A stretch of DNA of 64,000 nucleotides from Halobacillus naozhouensis (GCF_029714185.1 NZ_CP121671.1:744001-808000); one strand, 5' to 3'; shown: positions 7,322-15,678, counted from the first letter of the stretch. A program made the numbers and translations. Notes: a model not told the origin generated them from the sequence alone.

Positions 7322-9667
7322 TTATTCAAAAATAGCGTTAGAAAGCAATCTATACAAGTAGTCCGTATGATCACGGAAACCAGCTTCTAACCCAATTAAG
7401 GTTACATCTTTTTCATTCTCTTGAATGATGACCGCTTCACCGCGTGCATCTTCACGATTTTTCCAGAAGCCGGCTTTGAAAAAGTCTTGCTGCTTAAAAG
7501 ATGCGGCAACTGTTTGATCTGTTATGTTCGTATACCATACTGGATTATACACAAAACCGATGTCTGTACCGTCATAACCTGCTGTTAACGGCGTGTGCTC
7601 GTAATTGACACGAACGATACCGTTGCTGTTTGATTGTCCAAGGTTGATGGTTACATCCGTTAGGCCGAGTGTTTTAGTGGCTTGAGATGCTCCTGCCCCT
7701 ACAGCAATATAGCTTCCGCCGTTTGTGGCAAATGCGTTAATATGACGTTTAAAGTTCTCAAATTGCTGTTCGTTTTTTAGCCCAAACGGCTGGTTGGCTT
7801 TAGATAGTTCATAAGAAATTAAGCGATCTGTTCCGCTGTAAACAAAGACGTCATAGTCTGATAAGCCATCTTCAGCGACTTGACGAGGGTGGACTTCGTC
7901 AACTTCAAAACCGAGTCGCTCAAGGGCAATCTTAGTCCCTGAATGTGATTGTGATTTCCACATTCCGCCGTCTTTCAAAATCGCTACCTTAAGATTGTCC
8001 AGTGTTTGAGCCTCGTCGGGAATTTCACTCGTCGTTAAAGTGAGTCCAGACTCCGCAACGGCTTTTCGCAGATCATTTCCAGATTGATTTTCCACATAAT
8101 AATCACCTTGGTTGTCCTGAAGTACTGGAATACCGTTTTGGAGCAACTGGTTGACTAAAGCAACGGCTTGAACCGAACTGTTCGGAATCTGATAAGGTCC
8201 TTTCCCGTCTAATTCACCTTTATGGTTAATTTTGTTTACCTTAACAGCCTGGACATCGAGGTTTTCATCAACCGCGATCGCTTCAAACCCCCATAATTCA
8301 GGTAAGCTCCAAGCTGAAATGTCATACATTGCTGGCGTGTCATAGCTAATGTCTTCCCCATCCCAGAGCATGGTGTTAGCAAGACCGGCCTTAGCCTGGT
8401 CCATTGGAACAATAAAAGTTCCTGCCTCGTATTGTTTGCCATTTACCGCGAACGGTTGTTTGGTTTTCCCGACATCAATGTCGTTAGCTTTCAGGTGCTT
8501 GACGGCTTTATGAGTAGCCGTTGGGTCCTTCTCATCTACCGGGAGCACGTAAGCGTGAGGGAAGAAGCCTTCCTCGTGAGTAGGGTGATGGAAGTTGATC
8601 CCCCGTTTAAATACTTCAATCTGGTCCTTGATCATTTCGTTTTTATGGTTGGTGGCGAATTTCAATGCCCCCATAACGGCATTAATTTGCCATTCCACCC
8701 CATCCCATGTATTGTTCGGAGCTTCGATGGTAGCCCCATAAGCACCGTGGTACATCGCATACATGGGTGCAAAGATAGGCGGGTAATCATCCCAGCCATA
8801 TTCGGCATCACGCCTGGGAATATGTACACCCTCTAAATTTTTGTAGAGCTCTGAAGTATAGTCTTCTTTATGAGTTACAATTTCCTTTTCCATGGCTTCT
8901 GCCTGGTCAAGCGCCCATTTTGAATATAAATCGTACTCATAATTTGGGTTATGCGGCGGTGTAGTTGGCTCAATTAATCCTGGCTTTTCGCTGGAGTATT
9001 GAACATAGCCGTGTAAATCCAGAAACACCATTGGATTCCATTCTGTAATCATCTCAACAGAAGCTTGAGTTTCCGGCTGTGATTGAGTAATATAATCACG
9101 GTTTAAATCAATGCCTTCTCCGTTAAAACGAGTGGCGTTAATTCGTCCATCTGGATTAACGACGACATTAAAGATCAAAATGTTCTTTTCAAGAATGTCC
9201 TTGGTTACGTTATCATCCTCGAACGCAAAGCGCTCGATTAGCTGCAAAACAGCATCAGAACCGACAAATTCATTGCCGTGGATCGAACCATTAATCATGA
9301 ACGGCACTTTGAAATCAGGATGCTTGTCCGCCCATTCCTGTGCCTTGCCGGGATGCTTGAACATCTTCTTTCTCAATGCCTGGATTTTCCCGTATTTTCC
9401 TTTCGCTTGCGGATCACTAACGATGACAGAATAAATGTTATGGCCATTCGTTGATTGTCCGACGACCTCCAGTGTTACACGATTACTTTTTTTATCGAGG
9501 CTATGTAACTTTCCCTCGATTTCCTGATAAGTCGTGTAATCATAATGCTCTGAATTAAACGGACTTTGCTCTTGCTGCTGCTCATCTGCCGACACTTCTG
9601 TTAGGAAAGTGAAGGGGAGGAGACTTATGAAAGCTATAATAAGCAGCTGAATTACACGTTTTTTCAT
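7322..9667 (-). CDS. Secreted M14 family zinc carboxypeptidase
   Basis: This 781-residue exported peptidase was numbered from the ATG at 9667, which has GGAG eight bases upstream; the reading frame is open 12 codons further. A signal peptide (MKKR, hydrophobic core, cleavage near VSA-DE at about residue 27) directs export. The M14 domain shows the zinc motif H130-GN-E133, the substrate-binding NPDGRINATRFNGEGIDLNR block, third ligand His219 (FLDLHGY) and catalytic Glu315 (TIEAPNN). The C-terminal half (from about residue 520) resembles the amidotransferase-like domain often attached to such large Bacillus M14 enzymes (LKVAILKDGG, DYDVFVYSGTD, YIAVGAGAS). It probably trims peptides or wall peptides outside the cell. 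It is transcribed alone. Confidence 0.92.
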   Translation of the reverse strand: MKKRVIQLLIIAFISLLPFTFLTEVSADEQQQEQSPFNSEHYDYTTYQEIEGKLHSLDKKSNRVTLEVVGQSTNGHNIYSVIVSDPQAKGKYGKIQALRKKMFKHPGKAQEWADKHPDFKVPFMINGSIHGNEFVGSDAVLQLIERFAFEDDNVTKDILEKNILIFNVVVNPDGRINATRFNGEGIDLNRDYITQSQPETQASVEMITEWNPMVFLDLHGYVQYSSEKPGLIEPTTPPHNPNYEYDLYSKWALDQAEAMEKEIVTHKEDYTSELYKNLEGVHIPRRDAEYGWDDYPPIFAPMYAMYHGAYGATIEAPNNTWDGVEWQINAVMGALKFATNHKNEMIKDQIEVFKRGINFHHPTHEEGFFPHAYVLPVDEKDPTATHKAVKHLKANDIDVGKTKQPFAVNGKQYEAGTFIVPMDQAKAGLANTMLWDGEDISYDTPAMYDISAWSLPELWGFEAIAVDENLDVQAVKVNKINHKGELDGKGPYQIPNSSVQAVALVNQLLQNGIPVLQDNQGDYYVENQSGNDLRKAVAESGLTLTTSEIPDEAQTLDNLKVAILKDGGMWKSQSHSGTKIALERLGFEVDEVHPRQVAEDGLSDYDVFVYSGTDRLISYELSKANQPFGLKNEQQFENFKRHINAFATNGGSYIAVGAGASQATKTLGLTDVTINLGQSNSNGIVRVNYEHTPLTAGYDGTDIGFVYNPVWYTNITDQTVAASFKQQDFFKAGFWKNREDARGEAVIIQENEKDVTLIGLEAGFRDHTDYLYRLLSNAIFE

Positions 9668-10058
9668 ATACCTTTCTCCTTTCATTTCTTCCTTATTTTT
9701 CAATCTTCTACACTTTTAGGGGAGTTTCCTCTTTAATTGGTTAAAACCAACATATATGACTATGTAGCTCACTTATAGATAGGAATTTTGTCTCCTATCT
9801 CACTTTAGTTTTTTACATAAATTAAGATTAAGGTGCCGTAATGTGGCAAAAGAGGAAGCTACCGATTAACAAGTTAGACAGGACGGGTTATTTCAGAATC
9901 ATCATACGTTATTTTAGAATTAGTCCTATTTATTTAAGAACAGTGATCGTTATTTAACAATCACTTCTAGTTATTTTAGAATCAGCGGTCTTCATTTAAG
10001 AATCCATCTATATTTTTCTCTTTATAGAGAAGAATATAAAGCGAAGGAGGGATGATCC
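9668..10058. other. Intergenic region with hairpin, palindrome and repeat array
   Basis: No coding potential is visible. TTGGTT-AA-AACCAA (9737-9750) is a 14-bp near-palindrome in the likely promoter region of the minus-strand peptidase. AGATAGGA/TCCTATCT (9777-9800) forms an 8-bp stem. The right part is occupied by the phased repeat array listed separately, which ends about 40 bp before the ribosome binding site of the next gene. Confidence 0.6.
9887..10005. repeat. Six helically phased direct repeats, period about 20.6 bp
   Basis: Six imperfect copies of GTTATTTTAGAATCA begin at 9887, 9908, 9929, 9949, 9970 and 9990, spaced 21, 21, 20, 21 and 20 bp. The conserved core is TTATTTnAgAAtcA and the 5-6 bp between cores vary. 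The period equals two turns of B-DNA, so all cores face the same side of the helix. The array ends about 40 bp upstream of the ribosome binding site of a DUF3892 gene. It could be a cooperative protein-binding array or an intrinsically bent A/T-tract region. It is too short and regular for a CRISPR array, because the unique gaps are only 5-6 bp. Confidence 0.75.
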
Positions 10059-10367
10059 GTGCCGGATTTCGAGCAGATCTATAACCAGTATAAGCAAGAC
10101 GGAGAACAACAAGCGTCTCAAGAAAGTCAGAACACAGCTAATGAAGGGCAAGAAGAGATTGCAGCGGTACGAAAAAATGATGACGGCGACATCATTGCGG
10201 TTCAAACGAGTACAGGGCGAGAGCTTGATTATGTGTCCGCTTTAGAGGAAGCAAAGCAAGGCCAACTGGCTCATGTGGACGTTTTTCATAAATATGGCCG
10301 CGATATTCTCCGAAGTGAGCCAGATGGTATCAAGAGCAATAACTTAGATAATTTGCCAACATTTTAA
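10059..10367 (+). CDS. DUF3892 domain protein
   Basis: This 102-residue soluble protein starts at GTG 10059 with AAGGAGG eight bases upstream. The first 40 residues are Gln/Glu-rich and probably flexible (YKQDGEQQASQESQ). The C-terminal 60 residues (AAVRKNDDGDIIAVQTSTG, EAKQGQLAHVDVFHKYGRDILRSEPDG) match the small DUF3892 domain found in many Bacillaceae. No catalytic residues are evident. It lies directly behind the phased repeat array, which may control it, and is followed 13 bp later by a terminator, so it is monocistronic. Function unknown; location near spore genes hints at a sporulation role but does not show it. Confidence 0.75.
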   Translation: MPDFEQIYNQYKQDGEQQASQESQNTANEGQEEIAAVRKNDDGDIIAVQTSTGRELDYVSALEEAKQGQLAHVDVFHKYGRDILRSEPDGIKSNNLDNLPTF

Positions 10368-10380
10368 AAATGTGAAGGCT

Positions 10381-10409
10381 CCACCGTGCGACGCGGTGGT
10401 TATTTTTTT
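10381..10409 (+). terminator. Terminator of the DUF3892 gene
   Basis: CCACCG (10381-10386) and CGGTGG (10394-10399) flank a short loop and are followed by TTATTTTTTTA, a compact GC-rich intrinsic terminator. Confidence 0.85.
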
Positions 10410-10461
10410 ATATAAAAACACCTCTTTGAGGAGACCCTACCAAATGAAGGAGGCGATGAAA

Positions 10462-10722
10462 ATGGCGAGGAATAAAATCTTAGTGCCAGGAGCCCGCAAA
10501 GATTTGGATTTATTAAAAGCGCGGGTCATGAAGGGAAAAGGCTATAATACAGATTCTGATAACGTAAAATACGAGGTCGCAAAGGAACAAGGCATTCCAT
10601 TGAAAAAAGGATATAACGGTCAAATCACCTCAGAGCAAGCTGGAAAAGTTGGAGGGCCGATTGGCGGAAACATGGTCAAGGAAATGGTCAAAATGGCTCA
10701 AGAAAATATGACGAAAAAATAA
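10462..10722 (+). CDS. Alpha/beta-type small acid-soluble spore protein
   Basis: This 86-residue protein is of the SASP family, whose members coat and protect spore DNA. The block KYEVAKEQGIPLKKGYNG includes a site like the GPR germination-protease cleavage motif (YE-VA). ITSEQAGKVGGPIGGNMVKEMVKMAQ is the second conserved DNA-binding half, with Gly-Gly turns. ATG 10462 has AAGGAGG at 8 bases; ATG 10456 is too close and the longer upstream reading is unlike the family. The N-terminal PGARKDLDLLKARVM is longer than in the major B. subtilis SASPs, so this may be a minor variant. Expression is expected in the forespore, though no sigma-G promoter was assigned. Confidence 0.85.
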   Translation: MARNKILVPGARKDLDLLKARVMKGKGYNTDSDNVKYEVAKEQGIPLKKGYNGQITSEQAGKVGGPIGGNMVKEMVKMAQENMTKK

Positions 10723-10724
10723 AT

Positions 10725-10759
10725 GAGCTCCGCTGGTTTAAAATTCACCAGCGGAGCTC
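10725..10759. terminator. Bidirectional terminator between two spore genes
   Basis: GAGCTCCGCTGGT (10725-10737) and ACCAGCGGAGCTC (10747-10759) form a perfect 13-bp stem between convergent genes. It has short U-rich flanks on both sides, so it can end both transcripts. Confidence 0.85.
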
Positions 10760-10763
10760 AGTA

Positions 10764-10955
10764 TTATTTCTTATTTTGATTCTTACTTTTCACGTCTTCA
10801 ATGTTGGTATCACTATATGCATTGGTGCCATGTCCTCTTGTTGTTTTAGCCATAAATGCTTTGGCTTCATTGTAGGACATACCAGACTGCTCATTTTTCC
10901 TTTTAACCTCATCAATATTTGTGCATGCAACGGTAAAATTATCGTTTTCTTTCAT
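10764..10955 (-). CDS. Gamma-type SASP-like spore protein
   Basis: This 63-residue, lysine/asparagine-rich protein has AAGGAG before its ATG. It holds two copies of a short repeat, TNIDEVKRKN near the N-terminus and TNIEDVKSKN near the C-terminus, separated by SGMSYNEAKAFMAKTTRGHGT. The duplicated T-N-x-x-x-V-K-x-K-N unit is like that of gamma-type small acid-soluble spore proteins (amino-acid store of the spore). It is convergent with an alpha/beta SASP gene. The single Cys and short length are unusual for SspE, so this may be a minor family member. Confidence 0.6.
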   Translation of the reverse strand: MKENDNFTVACTNIDEVKRKNEQSGMSYNEAKAFMAKTTRGHGTNAYSDTNIEDVKSKNQNKK

Positions 10956-11093
10956 AAAAGCATCTCCTTATTTGTTTCTCTTACTTTCTCCTGGTTAGAG
11001 ATTTTCTAAACAGTAAACGTTATACCATTAGTAAGAAAACCGCAGCCTGGGTATCCTAAATTTATCAAGTTTACGTAGTAGGAGGGAGAAGCA

Positions 11094-11687
11094 TTGTCCG
11101 ATATTTGTTCCACCCCATGGCCGGAAGACCCCACACCGGAAAACCAGATAAAATGTACGGACTGCGGTCTTTATGAACACGGGTCGAGAATGATTTGGGG
11201 AGAAGGCAACCCCGAAGCACCTATCATAATCATTCTCGATAACCCGGGAGCACGTGAAGACCGAGATGGAAATTCATTTGTGTGCGGCACGAGACAAACC
11301 TTGCAACAAGCCGCCCATGAAGTTGGCCTCACCATGAGCGATTTGTACATAACATTTATTCTAAAAAGAAAACCTGTTCGAAAATATGATAAAGAGGATA
11401 CACGCCGCATCTGCATGCGTCATCTTCAACGGCAGCTTCAGACAAAACAACCCGACCTGATTTTCTGCCTGGGAAATGTCTCTGTCCAATCTTTTTTTCA
11501 AGATACGGACGCTGATGTAAAATCACTGCGCGGCAAAGTCCATGAAGTAAAAGGGTATCCGACGGCAGTGGCTTACCATCCCTTAGCTGTGAGACGCCGT
11601 CCTAATTTAAAGTCGTTATTTATGGAAGATTGGGAGCTGCTTGCTAATCATTACCGCAATATAAGGAGTTTTCCTGAAAAAAAGTGA
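11094..11687 (+). CDS. Uracil-DNA glycosylase superfamily protein
   Basis: This 197-residue protein starts at TTG 11094 after AGGAGGGAG. The cysteine pair KCTDCGLY near the N-terminus resembles the Fe-S-binding start of family 4/5 uracil-DNA glycosylases; two further cysteines (RICMRHL and IFCLGN) fit the other two ligand positions. The catalytic loop reads LDNPGAREDRDGNSFVCG, equivalent to the GExPGxxEDxxGxPFVG motif, and the late motif is AYHPLAVRRRPN. It probably removes uracil or deaminated bases from DNA. The substitution of the canonical PFVG by SFVC is unusual and could alter specificity. It is transcribed upstream of an LXG toxin but is probably independent. Confidence 0.85.
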   Translation: MSDICSTPWPEDPTPENQIKCTDCGLYEHGSRMIWGEGNPEAPIIIILDNPGAREDRDGNSFVCGTRQTLQQAAHEVGLTMSDLYITFILKRKPVRKYDKEDTRRICMRHLQRQLQTKQPDLIFCLGNVSVQSFFQDTDADVKSLRGKVHEVKGYPTAVAYHPLAVRRRPNLKSLFMEDWELLANHYRNIRSFPEKK

Positions 11688-11855
11688 ACTTACTTCCAGT
11701 AAAAGCTTTTCGTTGGACCGAACTAAACGGGATTCGAGCCATCGATTCCGACCTTGCCTTTCGTTTAACGAATAAAGGAATCAGATTGAAGTATTTCTTT
11801 ATAGGCAAAATTTCTATATACTTAATGGTAATAAACTGGAAAGAGGATGTTTTAC

Positions 11856-13394
11856 ATGAAAGTGTTGGATGTTTCAGATCTGCAGAACGGTGCAGAAGAA
11901 ACGATACATATGTTAGACAACATGAAAAATTCCATCCATCAGGTAAAGACCAGTATCAAAGCCATTATTGATTTGGAAGATTCGCTTAGCGGGCAGGGCG
12001 GGAAAGCCATTCGGATGTTTTATCAGGAAGCCCATCTCCCGTTCCTGAGTTATTTGGAACAATTTCTTTCGCAATATGAAGCGGCGATTCAAAAGATGGT
12101 GAGTTCGATGAATCAATTTGAACCTTCTTCTGACGGTGTCATTCGAGAAGATTTTCTTGAGCAAGAGGTGGAAGCGGGATTACATAAAACGAGTACCGTC
12201 ACGAATGAACTGATTCAAGAGGTTAACCAGGTCGTTAGTGGCGTACAAGATATTGTATCTTTACCATCCGTTGACGACAGCGCATTTTTGCAACAGATTC
12301 AACAGGCTAGGGAAAAGAAGAATCAGACAGTGGAACAGTTACATGAGTTTGATCAAACTCAGTCGAACCAGTTGGCAGAATTGAAGCAAAGCCTCTCCAC
12401 CATGAATCAATACATCAAATCCATTTCTTCAAAGTTTGAAGCAGGGGATATTAGTATTGGAAGCTATCAACCAGGTCAGCTTCAATCGATGGAAGATTGG
12501 AAATCTATCAATCAAGCAACAGCAGCGAAGCCAGTTTCCCCAGCTGAAGTGAACCATTTCATAATGGAACAAAAAAGCCAGGCTCCTGTTTCGCTGCAGT
12601 ATGAAATTACTTCAGGAGGAGTATGTACAAGGGAAGAAATAGTGGCTTCGGCGGAGGAAGAGGATGTCGTCTGGTGGAAAAAGACGCTCTCCTTTGGCCT
12701 TGATTTTATCCCGATTGTCGGAAATATCAAAGCGGCTATTGAGACGAAGACCGGAGAGAATCTGATTACGGGTGTGGAGTATGAAGGCTGGGAACGACCC
12801 CTTCTAGCTGCCTCTATTATAGGTGGGGGATATGTTAAGCTGGCGGGGAAAGGGGCTAAGGGTGTTAGTAGTGTTGTTAAGAATGGCGATGAGGTTGTAG
12901 AAGCTGTTAGTAAAAGGCTAGGTCAGCTTTCTAATAATTTATACAGAGGAGATAGTTTATTACATTCTCCTGCAAGAGCAAATGGTGTTGGAAAGCCATT
13001 CATATCAGAGTCAGGTAATTTAGTGCCTGCTAATAGTAGTGGAATCTATAAAGGTAGACAAGTTACTGTCACTGAACATATTTTAGGTGGTTACAGACGA
13101 GGGGCAAAATCAAATAGTCCTTACACTAGTTTTACCATTAATAAAGGTACAGTAGAAAATTACGGTGATAATTTGATTGAGCTAGATATTTCTTTGTTAA
13201 GAAAGGCTATTAAATCAGGTGAGGTAAAAGATATTGCAATCTTATCACCAAAGCAAATAAACAAAATAATAGAAAGGGACAATTCATCGCAATTTTGGAA
13301 AAAAAGGGCATTAGCTTGGACCAATAGAGATAATGAATATTTAGTTAAAGGAGAAGTACCTAGCAAGTTTATAAAAATTTCTCCTAAGGAGTGA
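11856..13394 (+). CDS. LXG-domain polymorphic toxin with ART-like C-terminus
   Basis: This 512-residue type VII secretion effector starts at ATG 11856 (AAGAGG at normal spacing; ATG 11847 overlaps it). Residues 1-230 form the helical LXG delivery domain, beginning MKVLDVSDLQNG, rich in Gln/Glu heptads. A linker with a hydrophobic pre-toxin segment (LDFIPIVGNIKAAIETKTGEN) follows. The toxin domain starts at about 355. Arg364 in LYRGDS, the S-x-S/T-type strand PYTSFT (Ser425) and the acidic segment NEYLVKGE (Glu494, Glu500) resemble the R-S-E signature of ADP-ribosyltransferases. GC content drops sharply from about 12,930, as expected when a toxin tip is exchanged. No secretion machinery genes are in the window. 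The ART assignment is inference. Confidence 0.85.
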   Translation: MKVLDVSDLQNGAEETIHMLDNMKNSIHQVKTSIKAIIDLEDSLSGQGGKAIRMFYQEAHLPFLSYLEQFLSQYEAAIQKMVSSMNQFEPSSDGVIREDFLEQEVEAGLHKTSTVTNELIQEVNQVVSGVQDIVSLPSVDDSAFLQQIQQAREKKNQTVEQLHEFDQTQSNQLAELKQSLSTMNQYIKSISSKFEAGDISIGSYQPGQLQSMEDWKSINQATAAKPVSPAEVNHFIMEQKSQAPVSLQYEITSGGVCTREEIVASAEEEDVVWWKKTLSFGLDFIPIVGNIKAAIETKTGENLITGVEYEGWERPLLAASIIGGGYVKLAGKGAKGVSSVVKNGDEVVEAVSKRLGQLSNNLYRGDSLLHSPARANGVGKPFISESGNLVPANSSGIYKGRQVTVTEHILGGYRRGAKSNSPYTSFTINKGTVENYGDNLIELDISLLRKAIKSGEVKDIAILSPKQINKIIERDNSSQFWKKRALAWTNRDNEYLVKGEVPSKFIKISPKE

Positions 13395-13399
13395 GTAAT

Positions 13400-13681
13400 T
13401 TGTTTTTATATTTTAAAACTGAAAGTCTGGGTGAAATAAAAAATATTAAGCTTGAAGGCATGTGGATGTATGGTTCACTCAACCCGAATGAAAGTATGCA
13501 AAAATATAAAGGATTTTTAGAAGCTCTTGTGAATGAAGAGAATGATTTTCAAGAAGACAAATATTGTGAGGATTTGTTGGAAGATAAAAATTGGTTTATC
13601 GTGGACAAACAACAAAATAAAAGAGGAATCTACCTGCCAGCAGTTTACGAAGATGGAGAGATTAATTGGAGATGGAGGTAA
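13400..13681 (+). CDS. Probable immunity protein to the LXG toxin
   Basis: This 93-residue acidic protein of no recognised family overlaps the end region of the toxin gene. AAGGAG within the toxin stop region lies 8 bases before TTG 13400; the in-frame GTG 13391 is too close to it. Trp/Asp/Glu-rich segments (MWMYGSLNPNES, DKNWFIVDKQQNK, GEINWRWR) and the small size are typical of cytoplasmic immunity proteins. Tight coupling to the toxin and the same low GC content indicate they moved together. The role is inferred from position alone. Confidence 0.65.
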   Translation: MFLYFKTESLGEIKNIKLEGMWMYGSLNPNESMQKYKGFLEALVNEENDFQEDKYCEDLLEDKNWFIVDKQQNKRGIYLPAVYEDGEINWRWR

Positions 13682-13750
13682 CTATTTTTAAGTTGAGGAT
13701 TAAGGGGAACTTTTTTTTACTTTAACCATATTGAAAAAATTTAAAATTTA

Positions 13751-13802
13751 TTGACAACTTAGAATTTATCAATTACACTTGAATTGTTTCGAATACGTAT
13801 TC
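13751..13802 (+). promoter_or_regulatory. Sigma-A promoter with LacI-type operator GAATACGTATTC
   Basis: TTGACA (13751-13756) and TACACT (13774-13779) are separated by 17 bp. The perfect 12-bp palindrome GAATACGTATTC at 13791-13802 falls just after the expected transcription start, where a bound repressor would block initiation. The same palindrome recurs at 15709 and, with one change, at 22228. It is probably the operator of the LacI-family gene that follows, giving autoregulation. Confidence 0.75.
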
Positions 13803-13874
13803 TAAAGAATTTTATAGCTTTATTCTAAAGGTTAAAGAATGGAATTTAGCTGGAGTTGAAAGGAACTTAATCGA

Positions 13875-14921
13875 ATGAGAATCACGGTTCACGACATAGC
13901 ACGTGTCGCCAATGTATCACAGGCTACGGTTTCAAAAGTACTCAATAATTATTCAGGGGTAAAAGAGTCAACTCGAAAAAAGGTCTCTGAGGCTATAGAA
14001 GAGCTGAAATTCACCCCGGATTCTGTGGCCAGAAGCATGGTCACCAACAAAACAAATACATTAGGATTAATCGTGGGTGATATTTCAAACCCATTTTTTG
14101 CTGAATCAGCTAAGATCATCATAGGGAAAGCGCAGGAACAGGGGTATGATGTAATTATCAGTAACACGGATCATGATGATGAGAATTTAGAAAATGCCAT
14201 TCAAACTCTGATTTCTAAGCGTGTTGATGGAATCATCATTTCTTCTATTAGTCGTACAAGTATAAGAATAAAGAAATTGCATGATGCCGGATTTCCTGTT
14301 GTTTTGTACAACAGTAGGGTAGAAAGCGACTCATCGAATTCCGTAGTCTTGGATAACTATAAAGGGGCAGTATTGGCTGTTGATCATTTGGTTGAATTAG
14401 GACATGAAAGTATCGCGTTTATCGCTGGGCCTACGAAGTATTTGACCACTTATGAACGATACGCTGGCTATGAGGCAGCTTTAAAAAATCGTGGATTGGT
14501 ACTAAATAAGGAACATGTTTATGATGGTGAATATGATTATGAGAAGGTTTACGATTTTTCCTACAATCTGTTAAGCGATCCTGACAGGCCGACTAGTTTC
14601 TTTGCGACGTCAGACCAGATGGCTCTTGCAGTAATGGATGCTGCAGCAAGTAGAAATATTAAGATACCGGATGAACTCTCTGTGGTTGGTTTTGACAATA
14701 TGAATATCTCTGCAAACCAATATATTGGCCTGACGACAATTTCACAGCAAAAAGAAAATATGGCTGAACTTGCTTTAAAGAAACTCATTAATTTAATAGT
14801 AAAAAAAGATCCACATCCTGTATCTGCTGAATTGACTTTGGAACCAGAGTTAATTGTACGTAAAACAACATCTACTCCTAACAAAATAATTCTTGAAAGG
14901 AGGGGATACAATGGTACCTGA
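13875..14921 (+). CDS. LacI family transcriptional regulator of the catabolic island
   Basis: This 348-residue repressor starts MRITVHDIARVANVSQATVSKVLNN, a classical LacI helix-turn-helix plus hinge region (SVARSMVTNKTNTLGLI). Residues from about 60 form the periplasmic-binding-protein-like effector domain (VGDISNPFFAE, KRVDGIIISS, GHESIAFIAGP, TSFFATSDQMALAVMDAA, PDELSVVGFDN). The effector is presumably the transported substrate or an intermediate. It overlaps the next gene by 11 bp and is first in the operon. Three GAATACGTATTC-type sites across the island are the likely binding sites. Confidence 0.93.
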   Translation: MRITVHDIARVANVSQATVSKVLNNYSGVKESTRKKVSEAIEELKFTPDSVARSMVTNKTNTLGLIVGDISNPFFAESAKIIIGKAQEQGYDVIISNTDHDDENLENAIQTLISKRVDGIIISSISRTSIRIKKLHDAGFPVVLYNSRVESDSSNSVVLDNYKGAVLAVDHLVELGHESIAFIAGPTKYLTTYERYAGYEAALKNRGLVLNKEHVYDGEYDYEKVYDFSYNLLSDPDRPTSFFATSDQMALAVMDAAASRNIKIPDELSVVGFDNMNISANQYIGLTTISQQKENMAELALKKLINLIVKKDPHPVSAELTLEPELIVRKTTSTPNKIILERRGYNGT

Positions 14922-15678
14922 GCAATTATTTGATCTTACTGGTAAAGTAGCCATTGTGACAGGCGCAAGCAAAGGGATAGGGAAAGATGTGGCAAGACTC
15001 TTAGCACAGGCGGGGGCTAGTATTGCTCTAGTGGCGAGAAATAAAAGTGAGTTGGAGAAGGTTGCAGCTGAGATTCACTTAATAGGGAGAAATGCGATAG
15101 TTGTTCCTTTTGATCTTACGGAAACAAGCAAAATACCGAAGATGGTGGAACGAATAAAAGATCACTTTGGTCACATCGATATCTTAATAAATAATGCAGG
15201 GCTGAATATTGCAAAAGATGCAGAAATGTTAACAGAAGAAGACTGGGATAAAGTGATGGACATAAATTTAAAAAGTGTTTTCTTTTTATGCAAGGAAGCA
15301 GGCCGTTTTATGAGAGAGCAAAAGCATGGGAAAATTATCAATATGTCCTCCCAGATGGCTTTTGTCGGTTATTATAAAAGAAGTGCCTACAGTGCTAGTA
15401 AAGGTGGCTTAACCCAATTAACAAAGTCTCTTGCAATCGAATGGGCACAGGAGAAGATTAATGTAAATGCAATAGCTCCAACTTTTATAGAAACAGAGAT
15501 GACAAAATCTATGTTTGAAGATGAAGACTTCAGAGCTCAGGTTCTAAATCGGATTCCACTCGGAAGACTAGCTAAGACCGAGGATATATATGGGTCTGTA
15601 CTTTATTTAGCATCAGATTCGTCGAATATGGTCACAGGTCATACAATATGCGTTGATGGTGGCTGGACTGTCTGGTAA
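14911..15678 (+). CDS. SDR family oxidoreductase
   Basis: This 255-residue NAD(P)-dependent short-chain dehydrogenase starts at ATG 14911 after AAAGGAGGGG; the reading frame is open six codons upstream. It has the Rossmann motif TGASKGIG, the NNAGLN segment, catalytic Ser in NMSSQMAF and Tyr/Lys in YSASKGG. The C-terminus VTGHTICVDGGWTVW is usual. It resembles polyol, gluconate or 3-oxoacyl-type dehydrogenases. Context in a sugar-type ABC island suggests oxidation of a hydroxyl of the substrate. The exact substrate cannot be read from sequence. Confidence 0.88.
   Translation: MVPEQLFDLTGKVAIVTGASKGIGKDVARLLAQAGASIALVARNKSELEKVAAEIHLIGRNAIVVPFDLTETSKIPKMVERIKDHFGHIDILINNAGLNIAKDAEMLTEEDWDKVMDINLKSVFFLCKEAGRFMREQKHGKIINMSSQMAFVGYYKRSAYSASKGGLTQLTKSLAIEWAQEKINVNAIAPTFIETEMTKSMFEDEDFRAQVLNRIPLGRLAKTEDIYGSVLYLASDSSNMVTGHTICVDGGWTVW

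Noticed and set aside
8432..8836. 134-codon plus-strand frame inside the M14 peptidase
   Set aside because: It is antisense to the conserved peptidase domain and has no start signal; it is a shadow frame.
9887..10005. CRISPR array
   Set aside because: Cores of about 15 bp with only 5-6 bp between them and imperfect copies do not fit repeat-spacer architecture, and no cas genes occur.
11684..11971. 95-codon open frame between the UDG-family gene and the LXG gene
   Set aside because: It overlaps the LXG N-terminus out of frame, lacks a ribosome binding site and has no recognisable protein character.
11856..13681. Complete type VII secretion locus
   Set aside because: Only the effector and probable immunity gene are visible; no EssC-type ATPase, WXG100 protein or other apparatus gene is in the window.
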